Shown in pieces: positions 55,331 to 64,000 of a stretch of DNA of 64,000 nucleotides; position 1 is the first letter of the stretch; every line of letters begins with the position of its first letter. Source of the DNA: Niallia sp. XMNu-256 (GTDB taxonomy: Bacteria; Bacillota; Bacilli; Bacillales; Cytobacillaceae); assembly GCF_036670015.1 (NCBI RefSeq), contig NZ_CP137636.1, forward strand, positions 226,501-290,500. The letters are read 5' to 3'. A program made the position numbers and the translations under genes. The notes under the pieces were generated by a model. The model worked only from the letters and a program-made list of their open reading frames with translations, was not told where the DNA came from and did no database searches.

Positions 55331-56299
55331 TTGAAGAAACTTTATGCACTATTATTCACATTCCTTCTGTCAATCGGTATCTTGGTTGGCTGTGGGACAG
55401 GAAATGAAGCAGAAACCAATGAAGGTAAACAAGAATCACAACAAGATCAACAGGAACAAACAAAAACTTCCGAGTTTCCGGTAACAATTAAAGATGCCTT
55501 GGATCAAGAAATTGTTATTGAAAAGAAACCAGAAAGAATTATTTCACTGATTCCGAGTAATACGGAGATTGCCTTTGAATTAGGACTTGGGGACGAAATT
55601 ATTGGGGTAAGTAATTTTGATAACTATCCCGAGGAAGCAGCAAAAAAGGAAAAGATTGGGGACCAAACTCTTAACCTAGAGAAAATTTTTTCTCTTAAAC
55701 CAGATTTAATTCTTTCACATCATTCAGCAATGGGTGTTTCTTCTGAGGTCATCCAGCAATTAAAGGATGCAGGTATTACGGTTCTAACTGTAAATGATGC
55801 GAAGACGTTTACTGAAGTGTATGATTCAATTGAATTAATTGGGAAATCTACAGGTACGAGTGAAGAAGCGGAACAATTAGTTTCCGATATGCAAACAAAA
55901 CTAGAGGAAATCCAAGGGAAAACGGCTGATATTAAAGAGAAGAAAAAAGTTTATGTAGAAATTGACCCTACTCTTTTTGCTGCTGGTAAAAATACATTTA
56001 TTGATGAGATGCTAACACTAATTAATGCAGAGAATATGGTAACAGAACCTGATTGGCCACAATTAGATCAAGAAGCCATTATCGCAGCTAACCCAGATGT
56101 CATTATTACTACCTATGGGGGATATATTGAAGGTGCAGGGGATCAAGTTTTAAGTCGTGAAGGCTGGCAGGATATTAATGCAATTAAAAATAAGCAGGTG
56201 GTTGATGTAGATTCAGACAAAGTGACCCGTCCTGGCCCTCGTATTGTTGAAGGAGTAGAGGAACTTGCAAAAGCAATTTACCCGGAAGTTTTTAACTAA
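55331..56299 (+). CDS. btuF: Cobalamin ABC transporter substrate-binding lipoprotein
   Basis: 322 residues from a TTG with GGGGAGAG upstream. A lipoprotein signal ends in LVGC, followed by a Gln/Glu-rich linker. A helical-backbone class III binding protein: PERIISLIPSNTEIAFELG, LKPDLILSHHS and NPDVIITTYGG. It captures corrinoids outside the membrane and delivers them to BtuC. First gene after the B12 riboswitch. Confidence 0.93.
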   Translation: MKKLYALLFTFLLSIGILVGCGTGNEAETNEGKQESQQDQQEQTKTSEFPVTIKDALDQEIVIEKKPERIISLIPSNTEIAFELGLGDEIIGVSNFDNYPEEAAKKEKIGDQTLNLEKIFSLKPDLILSHHSAMGVSSEVIQQLKDAGITVLTVNDAKTFTEVYDSIELIGKSTGTSEEAEQLVSDMQTKLEEIQGKTADIKEKKKVYVEIDPTLFAAGKNTFIDEMLTLINAENMVTEPDWPQLDQEAIIAANPDVIITTYGGYIEGAGDQVLSREGWQDINAIKNKQVVDVDSDKVTRPGPRIVEGVEELAKAIYPEVFN

Positions 56300-57323
56300 T
56301 AAATGGATTGCTTATCCCATTGCAGGAGCCATTTTCCTTGGCTCCATGCTATTAGCGATTTCAATTGGTACAGTTCAGGTACCGATTTTTGATATCATCC
56401 AAATTTTGGGTGCTGAAATTTTTCGTTATTCCACGAGTCACATTGACCCAATGTACACGAATATCGTTATGAATATTCGCTTACCACGAGTGATATTGGC
56501 TGGTTTAGTAGGGGCGTCTCTTGCAATTGCAGGGGCCGCCTTTCAAGGTTTATTAAGAAATCCTCTCGCTGACCCTTATACACTTGGTGTTTCATCAGGT
56601 GCATCTGTAGGTGCAGTGCTTACCATCTTCTTAAATATTTCACTACCCATCATCGGAGAATTTACATTGCCGTTTTTAAGTATCATCTTTTCCTTTTTAA
56701 CGATTCTAATGGTTCTCCTATTTGCACAGAAAATTGAACGCTCTATGAAGGTAGAAACAATTATTTTAACTGGGATTATTTTTAGTTCATTTTTAGGGGC
56801 TTTTATTTCATTAATGATTGCGTTAACGGGTGATGAACTCCGTCATATCATTAGTTGGCTGCTAGGAAGTGTGTCGATGAGAGGTTGGGATTATATTAAA
56901 ATCATTTTACCATTCTTTATCGTTGGCACGCTCTTGCTACTTGTAAATGCGAATGAACTAAATGCAATGTCGTTTGGTGAAGAACGGGCCCAGCATTTGG
57001 GGGTAAATGTTCAAAGACGTAAAATGCTTGTTTTAACGGCAGGATCTATTTTAACAGGCGCTGCAGTGGCGGTTTCAGGGGCAATAGGCTTTGTTGGTCT
57101 TGTCGTTCCACATTTAACTCGGATTTTATGGGGACCTGATCATAAGCATTTATTGCCTTTATCTTTGCTAACAGGAAGCGGATTCTTAATGTTAACGGAT
57201 TTGGTAGCAAGAACGATCATTTCCCCTGTGGAACTACCCATCGGGGTCATTACCTCATTAATGGGAGCACCTGTGTTTGCAGCTATATTAATAGCACGTA
57301 AAAGAAAGGAAAGGAGGGGATGA
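56265..57323 (+). CDS. btuC: Cobalamin ABC transporter permease
   Basis: 352 residues from a TTG overlapping btuF by 35 bases (GGAG/GAGG just upstream). FecCD-type permease of about ten helices: IRLPRVILAGLVGASLAIAG, the ATPase-contact region GAIGFVGLVVPHLTR, and GPDHKHLLPLS. Overlaps continue through the operon, showing tight translational coupling. Confidence 0.93.
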   Translation: MQKQFTRKFLTNKWIAYPIAGAIFLGSMLLAISIGTVQVPIFDIIQILGAEIFRYSTSHIDPMYTNIVMNIRLPRVILAGLVGASLAIAGAAFQGLLRNPLADPYTLGVSSGASVGAVLTIFLNISLPIIGEFTLPFLSIIFSFLTILMVLLFAQKIERSMKVETIILTGIIFSSFLGAFISLMIALTGDELRHIISWLLGSVSMRGWDYIKIILPFFIVGTLLLLVNANELNAMSFGEERAQHLGVNVQRRKMLVLTAGSILTGAAVAVSGAIGFVGLVVPHLTRILWGPDHKHLLPLSLLTGSGFLMLTDLVARTIISPVELPIGVITSLMGAPVFAAILIARKRKERRG

Positions 57324-57325
57324 GG

Positions 57326-58801
57326 ATGATTGACATTCAACATTTGTCCGGAGGTTACGGAAATGAAAATGTACTTTCAAATGTGACATGTCAAATTCGA
57401 AAAGGTGAACTTTTTGGCATCATCGGACCAAATGGCAGTGGAAAAACGACCCTTTTAAAGATGATGAGTGGAGTCCAGGCTTTTAATGACGGAGAAATTT
57501 ATGTGAAAGGTCAGTCTTTAAAAAAATACTCTGCTATAGGGCTCGCTAAGGTGATAGCGGTCTTGTCTCAACATAGCTCTGAATCTTTCTCCTATAGTGT
57601 CAAGGAGACCGTTTCATTAGGTAGGTACGCCCATCAAAAGGGATTCTTCAAAGAGTGGAGTAAAGACGATGAGGATATTGTTCAAGAGGTAATGAATTGG
57701 ACAGGGGTTGCTTCCTTGCAGGACCATCCGATTCAACTTCTTTCTGGCGGAGAAAGGCAACGTGTTTTCCTTGCCCAAGCCCTTGCGCAGGAACCCGAAA
57801 TTCTCCTTCTTGATGAACCAACCAATCACCTTGATTTATCTTATCAGAAAGAACTGCTTGATTTATTGAAAAAGTGGACCCGTGAAAAGTCATTAACGGT
57901 AGTTTCTATTTTTCATGATTTAAATTTAGCTGGTTTATATTGTGATCGGTTAATACTTCTTGAGAATGGCAAGATCAAGCGTTACGATGAACCGAATGAA
58001 GTGTTAAAGCAAGAAATTATTGAAGAAGTATACCATACAAAAATTGAAAAGCACCCCCACCCAAAGGTACCGGTACCACAAATGGTTCTTCTTCCAGAAA
58101 GTGGACTTATAGAGGGAGAGGAAAATATAAATGACACTTATTTAACGGTTACAACTGAATATATTGTTTTGAAAGCACCATCGCCCCTTCGAACCATGTC
58201 ATCCGGTGTGATCGGCTCTGGAACAGGCTGGCATGACACTTTTGTCAATAGACATGTGGATAAAAACTATCACTGCAACAACCATCGAGAAGAAATGGCG
58301 AACTATTTAAGAAAAAGTGGCTTCGAACCATCCCAAACGGTCGGGATGATGACGGCAGTTGTAACAGAGGATGTTGTATCAAAGGTTTACGAGGAAAACG
58401 GCTGTTCCATACTAGTTGTGGTGACAGCAGGCGTGGGAAATGCGGTTGATGTATCTAAAAGTTATGAACAAAACTTTGACATCCAACAACCGGGTACCAT
58501 TAATACTTGGGTATTTGTGAATGGAAACCTAACAGAAGAGGCTTTCATCCAAAGTATCATGACTGCGACGGAGGCAAAGGTAAAGGTGTTACAGAAACTA
58601 GAAGTAAAGGATCCGAGAACGGAAACGCTTGCTACTGGAACTTCAACAGACAGTATCCTTATTGCAGCCATTCAAAAAGGGAAGTCTTTTGAGTTTGCGG
58701 GTACAATCACACCCTTAGGTCGTTTAATTGGTAAAGGTGTCTATCAATGTACAAAAGAAGCCATTCAGAAAAGCAATCGTAGAAAAGAAGGCTTACGATG
58801 A
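57326..58801 (+). CDS. Fusion of BtuD ATPase and CbiZ adenosylcobinamide amidohydrolase
   Basis: 491 residues; the ATG at 57326 has GGAGG 8 bases upstream, while the one at 57320 is too close. Residues about 1-250 are an ABC ATPase: GPNGSGKTTLLK, LLSGGERQRVFLAQALA, ILLLDEPTNHLD and FHDLNLAGLYCD. Residues about 265-490 are CbiZ: VLKAPSPLRTMSSGV, VTAGVGNAVDVS, NTWVFVNGNLTEEA and ATGTSTDSILIAA. CbiZ cleaves the aminopropanol arm of adenosylcobinamide to give cobyric acid. The fusion ties corrinoid import to remodelling in one polypeptide. Confidence 0.93.
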   Translation: MIDIQHLSGGYGNENVLSNVTCQIRKGELFGIIGPNGSGKTTLLKMMSGVQAFNDGEIYVKGQSLKKYSAIGLAKVIAVLSQHSSESFSYSVKETVSLGRYAHQKGFFKEWSKDDEDIVQEVMNWTGVASLQDHPIQLLSGGERQRVFLAQALAQEPEILLLDEPTNHLDLSYQKELLDLLKKWTREKSLTVVSIFHDLNLAGLYCDRLILLENGKIKRYDEPNEVLKQEIIEEVYHTKIEKHPHPKVPVPQMVLLPESGLIEGEENINDTYLTVTTEYIVLKAPSPLRTMSSGVIGSGTGWHDTFVNRHVDKNYHCNNHREEMANYLRKSGFEPSQTVGMMTAVVTEDVVSKVYEENGCSILVVVTAGVGNAVDVSKSYEQNFDIQQPGTINTWVFVNGNLTEEAFIQSIMTATEAKVKVLQKLEVKDPRTETLATGTSTDSILIAAIQKGKSFEFAGTITPLGRLIGKGVYQCTKEAIQKSNRRKEGLR

Positions 58802-59778
58802 TTGGACACGTATTAGCAATCACACTAGCTCTTATCATTGATCGGTTCATAGGTGACCCACCTTCATGGCCGCATCCGGTTAAATGGATGGGGTCATTAA
58901 TCTGTATTCTAGAGAAAAAGTGGAATCATGGTTGGAACCGTAAATGGAAAGGGATTATGATGGTTCTGTTTGTTTTACTTTCCATATTCTTACCTGCCAT
59001 ATTCATTTGTGCGATATCTTATAAGATTCATTTTGTCGTAGGAATACTTGTAGAGAGCATCCTTATTTCAACAACGATTGCCCATAGGAGTCTAAAGGAA
59101 GCAGCCATGGAGGTTTTTACCCCATTAAAGCAGACAGACATCGGGCAAGCTCGCCTTAAACTCTCTTATATTGTTGGTAGAGATACAGACCAATTAATGG
59201 AAAGCGAAATCGTCCGTGGGACCGTTGAAACGGTTGCTGAAAATACGAGTGATGGAGTCATTGCTCCTTTATTTTGGGCATGGATTGGAGGCGCCCCATT
59301 GGCTTTGCTTTATCGGGCTATTAATACTTGTGATTCAATGGTTGGCTACAAGAATGACCGCTATTCGGACTTTGGTTGGGCTTCTGCCCGTCTAGATGAC
59401 TTTATGAATTTGATTCCAAGCCGATTAACCGGATTTGCGATGCTGCTGTCCAATCGTCCTTTTAATAATCGTACGAAACAAGCTTGGGAGATTCTGTTTC
59501 GGGATGCGAAAAAACATCCAAGCCCAAATAGTGGCTGGTGTGAAGCAAGTGCTGCTGCACTTTTAGGCGTTCAACTTGGCGGCATGAATACATATAAAGG
59601 GATCGTGTCAAATCGGGCATTAATGGGCGACCCTGTGATTTCTCTTAGTAGAGATCATATTCTAAAAATGAATCAGATCTTAACGCGAACAACATTAATG
59701 TGTTTACTATTCTTATGGCTTGGAGGTGTTTTGATTGTTATGGCCAGCACATGGATCAAATCCGCATTATTTATATGA
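58798..59778 (+). CDS. cbiB: Adenosylcobinamide-phosphate synthase CbiB
   Basis: 326 residues, in an ATGA overlap with the fusion gene. CbiB motifs: IDRFIGDPPSWPHPVKWMG at the N terminus, YIVGRDTDQL, VETVAENTSDGVIAPLF and HPSPNSGWCEASAAALLGVQ. It attaches aminopropanol phosphate to cobyric acid in the membrane, directly using the CbiZ product. Confidence 0.95.
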   Translation: MIGHVLAITLALIIDRFIGDPPSWPHPVKWMGSLICILEKKWNHGWNRKWKGIMMVLFVLLSIFLPAIFICAISYKIHFVVGILVESILISTTIAHRSLKEAAMEVFTPLKQTDIGQARLKLSYIVGRDTDQLMESEIVRGTVETVAENTSDGVIAPLFWAWIGGAPLALLYRAINTCDSMVGYKNDRYSDFGWASARLDDFMNLIPSRLTGFAMLLSNRPFNNRTKQAWEILFRDAKKHPSPNSGWCEASAAALLGVQLGGMNTYKGIVSNRALMGDPVISLSRDHILKMNQILTRTTLMCLLFLWLGGVLIVMASTWIKSALFI

Positions 59779-60820
59779 TGCAGCCGGACTAAAGCAACCA
59801 GATCGAGTCATTGATTTTAGTGCCAACATTAATCCGTTCGGTTCCCCAACTTCTGTTAAGGAAAACTGGGGAAAGTTATTTGAAGGGATTGAAACCTATC
59901 CTGATCCGCAAAGTACTTCATTGAAAAAGAAGCTTGCTCATTTTGTGAAGATCGATGAAAAGCAAATATTAATTGGAAACGGTGGCTCTGAAATCATCAG
60001 TTTGATTGGGAGATGGTTAGCCGGCAAAAAGGTGATGATTGTTCAGCCTGCTTTTTCAGAATATGAAAGAGTATGTGCAGGGAATGGTTGTGAGGTTTCC
60101 TATTTTCACTTAACAAAGGATTGGAAAGTAGACTTTGATTCTTTTAAGGATAAGTTGGTGGATATAGATGCCGTTTTTTTCTGTAATCCGAATAATCCAA
60201 CGGGAGTATTTTTCAACAAGAAGATGATCGAGAGAATTTTAGGAGAATGTCAAAAACATGATTGTTATTTGATTGTTGATGAGGCTTTCTATGACTTTGT
60301 TGCCGATTACCAGTCGCTCGTACCTTTCCTCAAAGATTATTCAAATTTACTTTTAATTAGGTCGATGACGAAGATGTACGCCATCCCGGGCCTACGATTA
60401 GGGTATATGATGGCAAGTCCCGCTCTCGTTGAAACACTTTCAACCTTTCAATCCCATTGGAGTGTGAATAGCATGGCAATGAAAGTGGGAGAACTGTGTT
60501 TAGCGGAAGAAGAATATGTTCATCATGCGATTCGATTTATGGACTCACAGCGAGAGTACCTTTTTTCCTTTTATAAAAAGAATGGATTCCAAGTGACCGA
60601 TTCGAAGGTAAACTTTTATTTGTTAAAAGATCTTGAGCTAGACGACCAAATCCCCTTGTTCCGATTTTTACTGGAAAAGGGAATCGTTCCCCGACATACA
60701 TTCAACTTTCCCGGCCTAGAGGGAAGATGGCTGAGGTTCGCAATTCGGACAACGGAGGAAAATCAGCAACTTTTGGAGGCGATGCAAGAATGGCGCAGCA
60801 TTCACCCATCATCTTCATAA
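59735..60820 (+). CDS. cobD: L-threonine-O-3-phosphate decarboxylase CobD
   Basis: 361 residues from a TTG with GGAGGTG 8 bases upstream, overlapping cbiB by 44 bases. A fold-type I PLP enzyme: IDFSANINPFGSP, NGGSEIISLIGRW, FCNPNNPTGVF, and the PLP lysine in SMTKMYAIPGLRLG. It makes the (R)-1-amino-2-propanol phosphate used by CbiB. Confidence 0.93.
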   Translation: MLWPAHGSNPHYLYDAAGLKQPDRVIDFSANINPFGSPTSVKENWGKLFEGIETYPDPQSTSLKKKLAHFVKIDEKQILIGNGGSEIISLIGRWLAGKKVMIVQPAFSEYERVCAGNGCEVSYFHLTKDWKVDFDSFKDKLVDIDAVFFCNPNNPTGVFFNKKMIERILGECQKHDCYLIVDEAFYDFVADYQSLVPFLKDYSNLLLIRSMTKMYAIPGLRLGYMMASPALVETLSTFQSHWSVNSMAMKVGELCLAEEEYVHHAIRFMDSQREYLFSFYKKNGFQVTDSKVNFYLLKDLELDDQIPLFRFLLEKGIVPRHTFNFPGLEGRWLRFAIRTTEENQQLLEAMQEWRSIHPSSS

Positions 60821-61371
60821 CGGGCGGGGTTCGAAGTGGGAAGAGCAGTTTCGCGGAAAAGCTAGCGGGGGAACAATCGAGGATGGAGCCTTTTGGGCAA
60901 CTCCATTACATTGCCGCCATGCAGTCCTCGGATGAGGAAATGAAGCAAAGAATCCGCGTTCACCAAAATGAACGCTTGCACAGTGATCTTGTTTGGACAA
61001 CGTGGGAAAAACCAACTTCTATCGGTGAGCTTGCCGGAAACTTTGGAGAGAAGGATGTCGTTTTGCTCGATTGTTTAACGACATGGCTGAATAATGAATT
61101 GTTTTTTGAAATGGATGGTTGGAGAGATGATGCTTATTTAAGCCAACTCTTTGAAACCATGTGGGATGAGATGATTTCCATTAGTCGGAAAGTGAAGACC
61201 TTCATTATTGTAAGCAATGAAGTCCTTTATGAACCGATCGAATCGAATGATCTTGTCTTTGTTTACAGTTCTTTGCTCGGAAAATTGCATCAAAAAATAG
61301 TCGCCCAAGCACGTCTTGCTTATTTAGTAGAGGGGGGGATTCCGATCGTAATGAAAGGAGATATAAAATGA
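60790..61371 (+). CDS. cobU: Adenosylcobinamide kinase / phosphate guanylyltransferase CobU
   Basis: 193 residues from the ATG at 60790 (GGAGG 11 bases upstream); earlier in-frame codons lie within cobD. Walker [19 protein letters not shown], the guanylyl-acceptor region [20 protein letters not shown], and [16 protein letters not shown]. It phosphorylates and guanylylates adenosylcobinamide for lower-ligand attachment by CobS. The usual late EVG-x-GIVP motif is weak here ([17 protein letters not shown]). Confidence 0.9.
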   Translation: MAQHSPIIFITGGVRSGKSSFAEKLAGEQSRMEPFGQLHYIAAMQSSDEEMKQRIRVHQNERLHSDLVWTTWEKPTSIGELAGNFGEKDVVLLDCLTTWLNNELFFEMDGWRDDAYLSQLFETMWDEMISISRKVKTFIIVSNEVLYEPIESNDLVFVYSSLLGKLHQKIVAQARLAYLVEGGIPIVMKGDIK

Positions 61372-62327
61372 AAGGTGTGATGATTCAAGGCACAGCTTCA
61401 GATGTTGGAAAAAGTTTAATTGTTACAGCGCTGTGCCGGCTTTTTTCTGATGAAGGGTTCAAAGTGGCACCCTTTAAATCGCAAAATATGTCCAATCATA
61501 TTTATTTGACAGCTGAAGGTTTGGAAATTGGACTTGCCCAAGGGATTCAAGCAGAAGCCGCTCGAACGAAAGCAACGGTTTGGATGAGCCCGATTTTGCT
61601 AAAGCCTCGAACAGACCAGGTTTCAGAGGTGATTTTATTAGGAAAACCAATAGATTCCTTGTCTGGAAAAGGATATCGTGAATCCTTTTATGAAAAGGGG
61701 TTAGAGGTGATTGGAAAGGCAATCGAACAACTTAAAAAAGAGTACGAGCTATTGATTTTAGAGGGGGCTGGGAGTCCGGTTGAAATGAATCTGAAGGATC
61801 GAGAACTGGTGAATATGAAGGTTGCACAAATGGCAGATGTACCTGTGATATTAGTAGCGGATATTGATCGAGGGGGGATTTTTGCAAGCCTTGTTGGAAC
61901 GTTAGAGTTGCTGACTCCTGAGGAACGCAGGAGAGTTAAAGGAATCATCATCAATAAATTTCGTGGGGACATAGAGTTGTTTAAAGATGGGGTAAGGTGG
62001 ATTGAGGACAAGACAGGGATCCCTGTTGTCGGTGTCCTGCCTTATATTCATAACCACATGATTGATCCTGAGGATTCCTTTTCCATTGACGAGTTAGGAA
62101 GGGAAAGTTCAGCAAGTGCTTATCAAGCTTACAAGGATACGGTGGAGGCTCCCGGCGGAGGCCACAGATTTACGAAGGAAGCGGACTCGATCAAACCTGG
62201 GAGCAATTGCACCAAGGCGCATTTGATTGATAGTCGCTATGACAAACTAGCTACCGAAATGGGAGCCCACTTGGATTGGGCTGAAATTAAGCGGATCATT
62301 TGGGATGGGGAGATTCTTTCGTCATGA
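61368..62327 (+). CDS. cobQ: Cobyric acid synthase CobQ lacking its amidotransferase domain
   Basis: 319 residues against about 500 normally, in an ATGA overlap with cobU. Residues 1-245 are an intact dethiobiotin-synthetase-like ATPase domain: [41 protein letters not shown] and [12 protein letters not shown]. After DSFSIDE, about 50 unrelated residues containing NCTK lead straight into the normal C terminus ([19 protein letters not shown]). The whole glutaminase region (PxxSNFxDFD, GxCGGYQ, GTYxHG) is gone, in frame. It cannot use glutamine, and activity with free ammonia is uncertain. Confidence 0.88.
   Translation: MKGVMIQGTASDVGKSLIVTALCRLFSDEGFKVAPFKSQNMSNHIYLTAEGLEIGLAQGIQAEAARTKATVWMSPILLKPRTDQVSEVILLGKPIDSLSGKGYRESFYEKGLEVIGKAIEQLKKEYELLILEGAGSPVEMNLKDRELVNMKVAQMADVPVILVADIDRGGIFASLVGTLELLTPEERRRVKGIIINKFRGDIELFKDGVRWIEDKTGIPVVGVLPYIHNHMIDPEDSFSIDELGRESSASAYQAYKDTVEAPGGGHRFTKEADSIKPGSNCTKAHLIDSRYDKLATEMGAHLDWAEIKRIIWDGEILSS
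62205..62215. repeat. AATTGCACCAA repeat core inside cobQ
   Basis: The 11 bases match the core of the 21-bp units at 24.35-24.44 kb and 49461, and encode NCTK in the same phase as in that array. They lie at the scar where the CobQ amidotransferase domain is missing. Confidence 0.5.
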
Positions 62328-63115
62328 AGATGGTAAAAGGTCTTGTAATGTGCATTCAATTCTTCACGAGTATTCCCATTCCTTATGAAGTGCCAATGGA
62401 TCGAATACATATCAATAAAGCAGTTAAAATGTTTCCGGTGCTAGGAGTGTTACAAGGAATCCTTTATAGTGCGTTCCTTTATGTTTTGTTACAATGGACC
62501 CCTCTTTCACCACTAGCCATCGCGTTTTTCGTTTGGTTAGCATTGATTATCATCACAGGTGGAATTCACCTAGACGGGTGGATGGATTGTAGTGATGCCT
62601 ATTTTTCTTATCGTGATCAGCAGAAGCGGATTGAAATTATGGCAGATCCAAAAATCGGTGCGTTTGGTGTCCTATCCGTTATTGTGCTATTGAGTGCAAA
62701 GTTTTTATTTATATATGAAATTGTGTTGCGGTTTAATGATAATACTTTTTTACTGATTATCTTGATCCCGTTTTTAGGAAAAGTTGTAATGGGGATGTTG
62801 TTGTTGAACATAAAGTCTGCTAAAGAAGAGGGGCTTGGTTCCCTGTTTAAAGAAGCGGCATCACAAGGATCGCTTTGGATTTATCCAGTATATGTGGTCA
62901 TGTTGGGCCTAATTATATTTTTGATAGGGTTAAAAGCGATGAGCGGATTTCTACTGTTAGTTCTGGCAGCTTTAGTATTTTTTATCGTGATCTCAAGGAA
63001 AATTGTTCGCTGGTTTGGTGGAATTACAGGGGATGTATTAGGCGCATCAGTGGAAGGGGTGGAATGCTTATTATGGATGACCGTGTGGTTGTGGCATTAT
63101 TTCGTCACGGGTTAA
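62324..63115 (+). CDS. cobS: Adenosylcobinamide-GDP ribazoletransferase CobS
   Basis: 263 residues from the ATG at 62324, overlapping the cobQ stop. Motifs: [27 protein letters not shown] (metal-binding Asp residues), [21 protein letters not shown] and [16 protein letters not shown] at the C terminus. An integral membrane enzyme that joins alpha-ribazole or its phosphate to adenosylcobinamide-GDP. Confidence 0.94.
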   Translation: MKMVKGLVMCIQFFTSIPIPYEVPMDRIHINKAVKMFPVLGVLQGILYSAFLYVLLQWTPLSPLAIAFFVWLALIIITGGIHLDGWMDCSDAYFSYRDQQKRIEIMADPKIGAFGVLSVIVLLSAKFLFIYEIVLRFNDNTFLLIILIPFLGKVVMGMLLLNIKSAKEEGLGSLFKEAASQGSLWIYPVYVVMLGLIIFLIGLKAMSGFLLLVLAALVFFIVISRKIVRWFGGITGDVLGASVEGVECLLWMTVWLWHYFVTG

Positions 63116-63696
63116 CCGAACTAAATAAACAGAAGACCTATATGGGGTGGACAGATGAACCGATTTGTGAGGAGGCTAAAGAAAGCTTAACCGCTTTACA
63201 ACCAAATCCATACCAAGTTGTGGTCACAAGTGACTTAATTCGCTGTTTGCAAACGGCCGCTATTCTGTTTCCAGAAAAAGACCCCATCCCTTTTCTAGAG
63301 TTTCGTGAAATGAATTTTGGCCCTTTTGAAAGAAAACGGTATGAAGAGTTAGCAGGCGATCCGCGATATGAGGAGTGGATAAGCAGTCATTTTGAAAGCA
63401 ACGTTCCAGGTGCCGAAACTTTTACCGATTTTACGCAGCGGGTCGAGAACGGCTGGACAAACCTATCCACTTTGGTAATGAGGGATAAGGTTGATTCATT
63501 GGCAGTTGTCACTCATGGAGGTGTTCTTCGATATTTATTATCAAAATTTGCACCGACTGAAAAGAGTTTTTGGGAATGGCGGGTTCCTCATGGAAATGGA
63601 TTTGAATTTGTATGGCCAAATCGGGAGACTTTCAGGAGGGGTGAACGATGCACTTTGTTACGGGAGGTGCTTTTAACGGAAAATCAGCATGGGTAA
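63064..63696 (+). CDS. cobC: Alpha-ribazole phosphatase CobC (histidine phosphatase family)
   Basis: 210 residues from an ATG with AAGGGG upstream, overlapping cobS by 52 bases; a longer open frame upstream lies within cobS. The catalytic [10 protein letters not shown] motif is near residue 14, with the second His in VVTHGGVLRYLL and the acid in FREMNFGPFE. It removes the phosphate from alpha-ribazole phosphate or cobalamin 5'-phosphate. The next gene starts 48 bases before its end. Confidence 0.9.
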   Translation: MLIMDDRVVVALFRHGLTELNKQKTYMGWTDEPICEEAKESLTALQPNPYQVVVTSDLIRCLQTAAILFPEKDPIPFLEFREMNFGPFERKRYEELAGDPRYEEWISSHFESNVPGAETFTDFTQRVENGWTNLSTLVMRDKVDSLAVVTHGGVLRYLLSKFAPTEKSFWEWRVPHGNGFEFVWPNRETFRRGERCTLLREVLLTENQHG

Positions 63697-64000
63697 GGGC
63701 ATATAATCAATTAACCCAAGAGAATTGTCAGTGGTTTAGTGCCTATCACTGTGATCCAATTCCCGTTGATTTTGACCAAGTGACGACGGATTATCTCGTC
63801 TTAGAAGGGATTGAACGGTGGATTCGGGAAGGGTTACAAGGTAGCAGTGGTGACGAAGTTCAGGAAACGTGGCGTGGGCTTTTGAGGCAATTGGAAAATT
63901 GGGAAAGCATGGATGGAAAAGGAAGTGTTATTTTAATTGGAACGGATATAACAAAAGGAATTGTTCCGCTAGAGCGGGAAGACCGCTTGTGGCGTGATGT
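63648..64000 (+). CDS. CobU-like adenosylcobinamide kinase/guanylyltransferase, second copy, 3' end beyond window
   Basis: 117 residues visible from an ATG preceded by AGGAGGGG. FVTGGAFNGKSAWV is a CobU-type P-loop, and GTDITKGIVPLEREDRLWRDV matches the CobU late motif that is weak in the first CobU. The residues between them diverge from standard CobU. Two CobU-type genes in one operon suggest division of the kinase and transferase steps, which is inference. Last visible gene of the B12 operon. Confidence 0.82.
   Translation, partial: MHFVTGGAFNGKSAWVRAYNQLTQENCQWFSAYHCDPIPVDFDQVTTDYLVLEGIERWIREGLQGSSGDEVQETWRGLLRQLENWESMDGKGSVILIGTDITKGIVPLEREDRLWRD

Noticed and set aside
1-64000. rRNA, tRNA, prophage or intact insertion sequences
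   Set aside because: No sequence pattern for any of these was recognised on either strand.

Overview
The window is a low-GC, Gram-positive chromosome segment, most likely from a Bacillaceae member (Bacillus, Neobacillus or a relative). Signs of this are AGGAGG-type ribosome binding sites, frequent TTG/GTG starts, and B. subtilis-like proteins: CodY, QoxABCD, IlvD, MgtE, PdxS, an MhqR-type MarR regulator and SwrC-like RND pumps. I see no rRNA, tRNA, intact transposase, prophage or CRISPR array. Identifications come from reading the translations and from memory of protein families; no database search was run.

Layout. 1-8.2 kb: the 3' part of an RND pump, a DUF1648 membrane protein, a flavodoxin, a MaoC-like hydratase, an AHSA1/ArsR pair, and a quinone/aromatic-stress locus (ring-cleaving VOC dioxygenase, flavin reductase, MarR regulator) with matching palindromic operators. 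8.3-11.7 kb: an SsuBC-type ABC transporter converging on its binding protein and a polysaccharide deacetylase. 11.8-18.8 kb: a YisP-like prenyl synthase homologue, a free-standing divergent CodY, an MscS channel, PdxS, a MocR regulator and small proteins. 18.9-24.2 kb: a DUF1858/DUF438 hemerythrin pair with Fnr-like and Fur-like boxes, then a 2-oxoacid:ferredoxin oxidoreductase made of two fused proteins. 24.3-28.9 kb: UppP, DedA, a BcrAB-like ABC exporter and an SGNH hydrolase. 29-38.4 kb: IlvD, a 3-methyladenine glycosylase, a full RND pump, an AIM24 protein, and a SulP transporter with ArsR. 38.6-49.4 kb: a UbiB kinase, the aa3 quinol oxidase operon qoxABCD, two paralogous mini membrane proteins, and potABCD. 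49.5-54.9 kb: a gene remnant, Dps with a PerR box, RodA, MgtE and a hypothetical protein.

55-64 kb is the most distinctive region. A cobalamin riboswitch precedes a tightly overlapping corrinoid uptake and salvage operon: btuF, btuC, a btuD-cbiZ fusion, cbiB, cobD, cobU, cobQ, cobS, cobC and a second cobU-like gene cut by the window end. CobQ has lost almost all of its glutamine amidotransferase domain in frame. CbiZ makes cobyric acid by cleaving imported cobinamides, so a salvage-only cell would not need CobQ; this offers a coherent explanation for the decay.

Other notable points are the CodY paralogue with altered ligand pockets but an intact DNA-binding end, a dispersed structured repeat family (three copies), and a 21-bp repeat (core AATTGCAC) that occurs as an array, as a single copy beside a truncated gene, and at the scar in cobQ.
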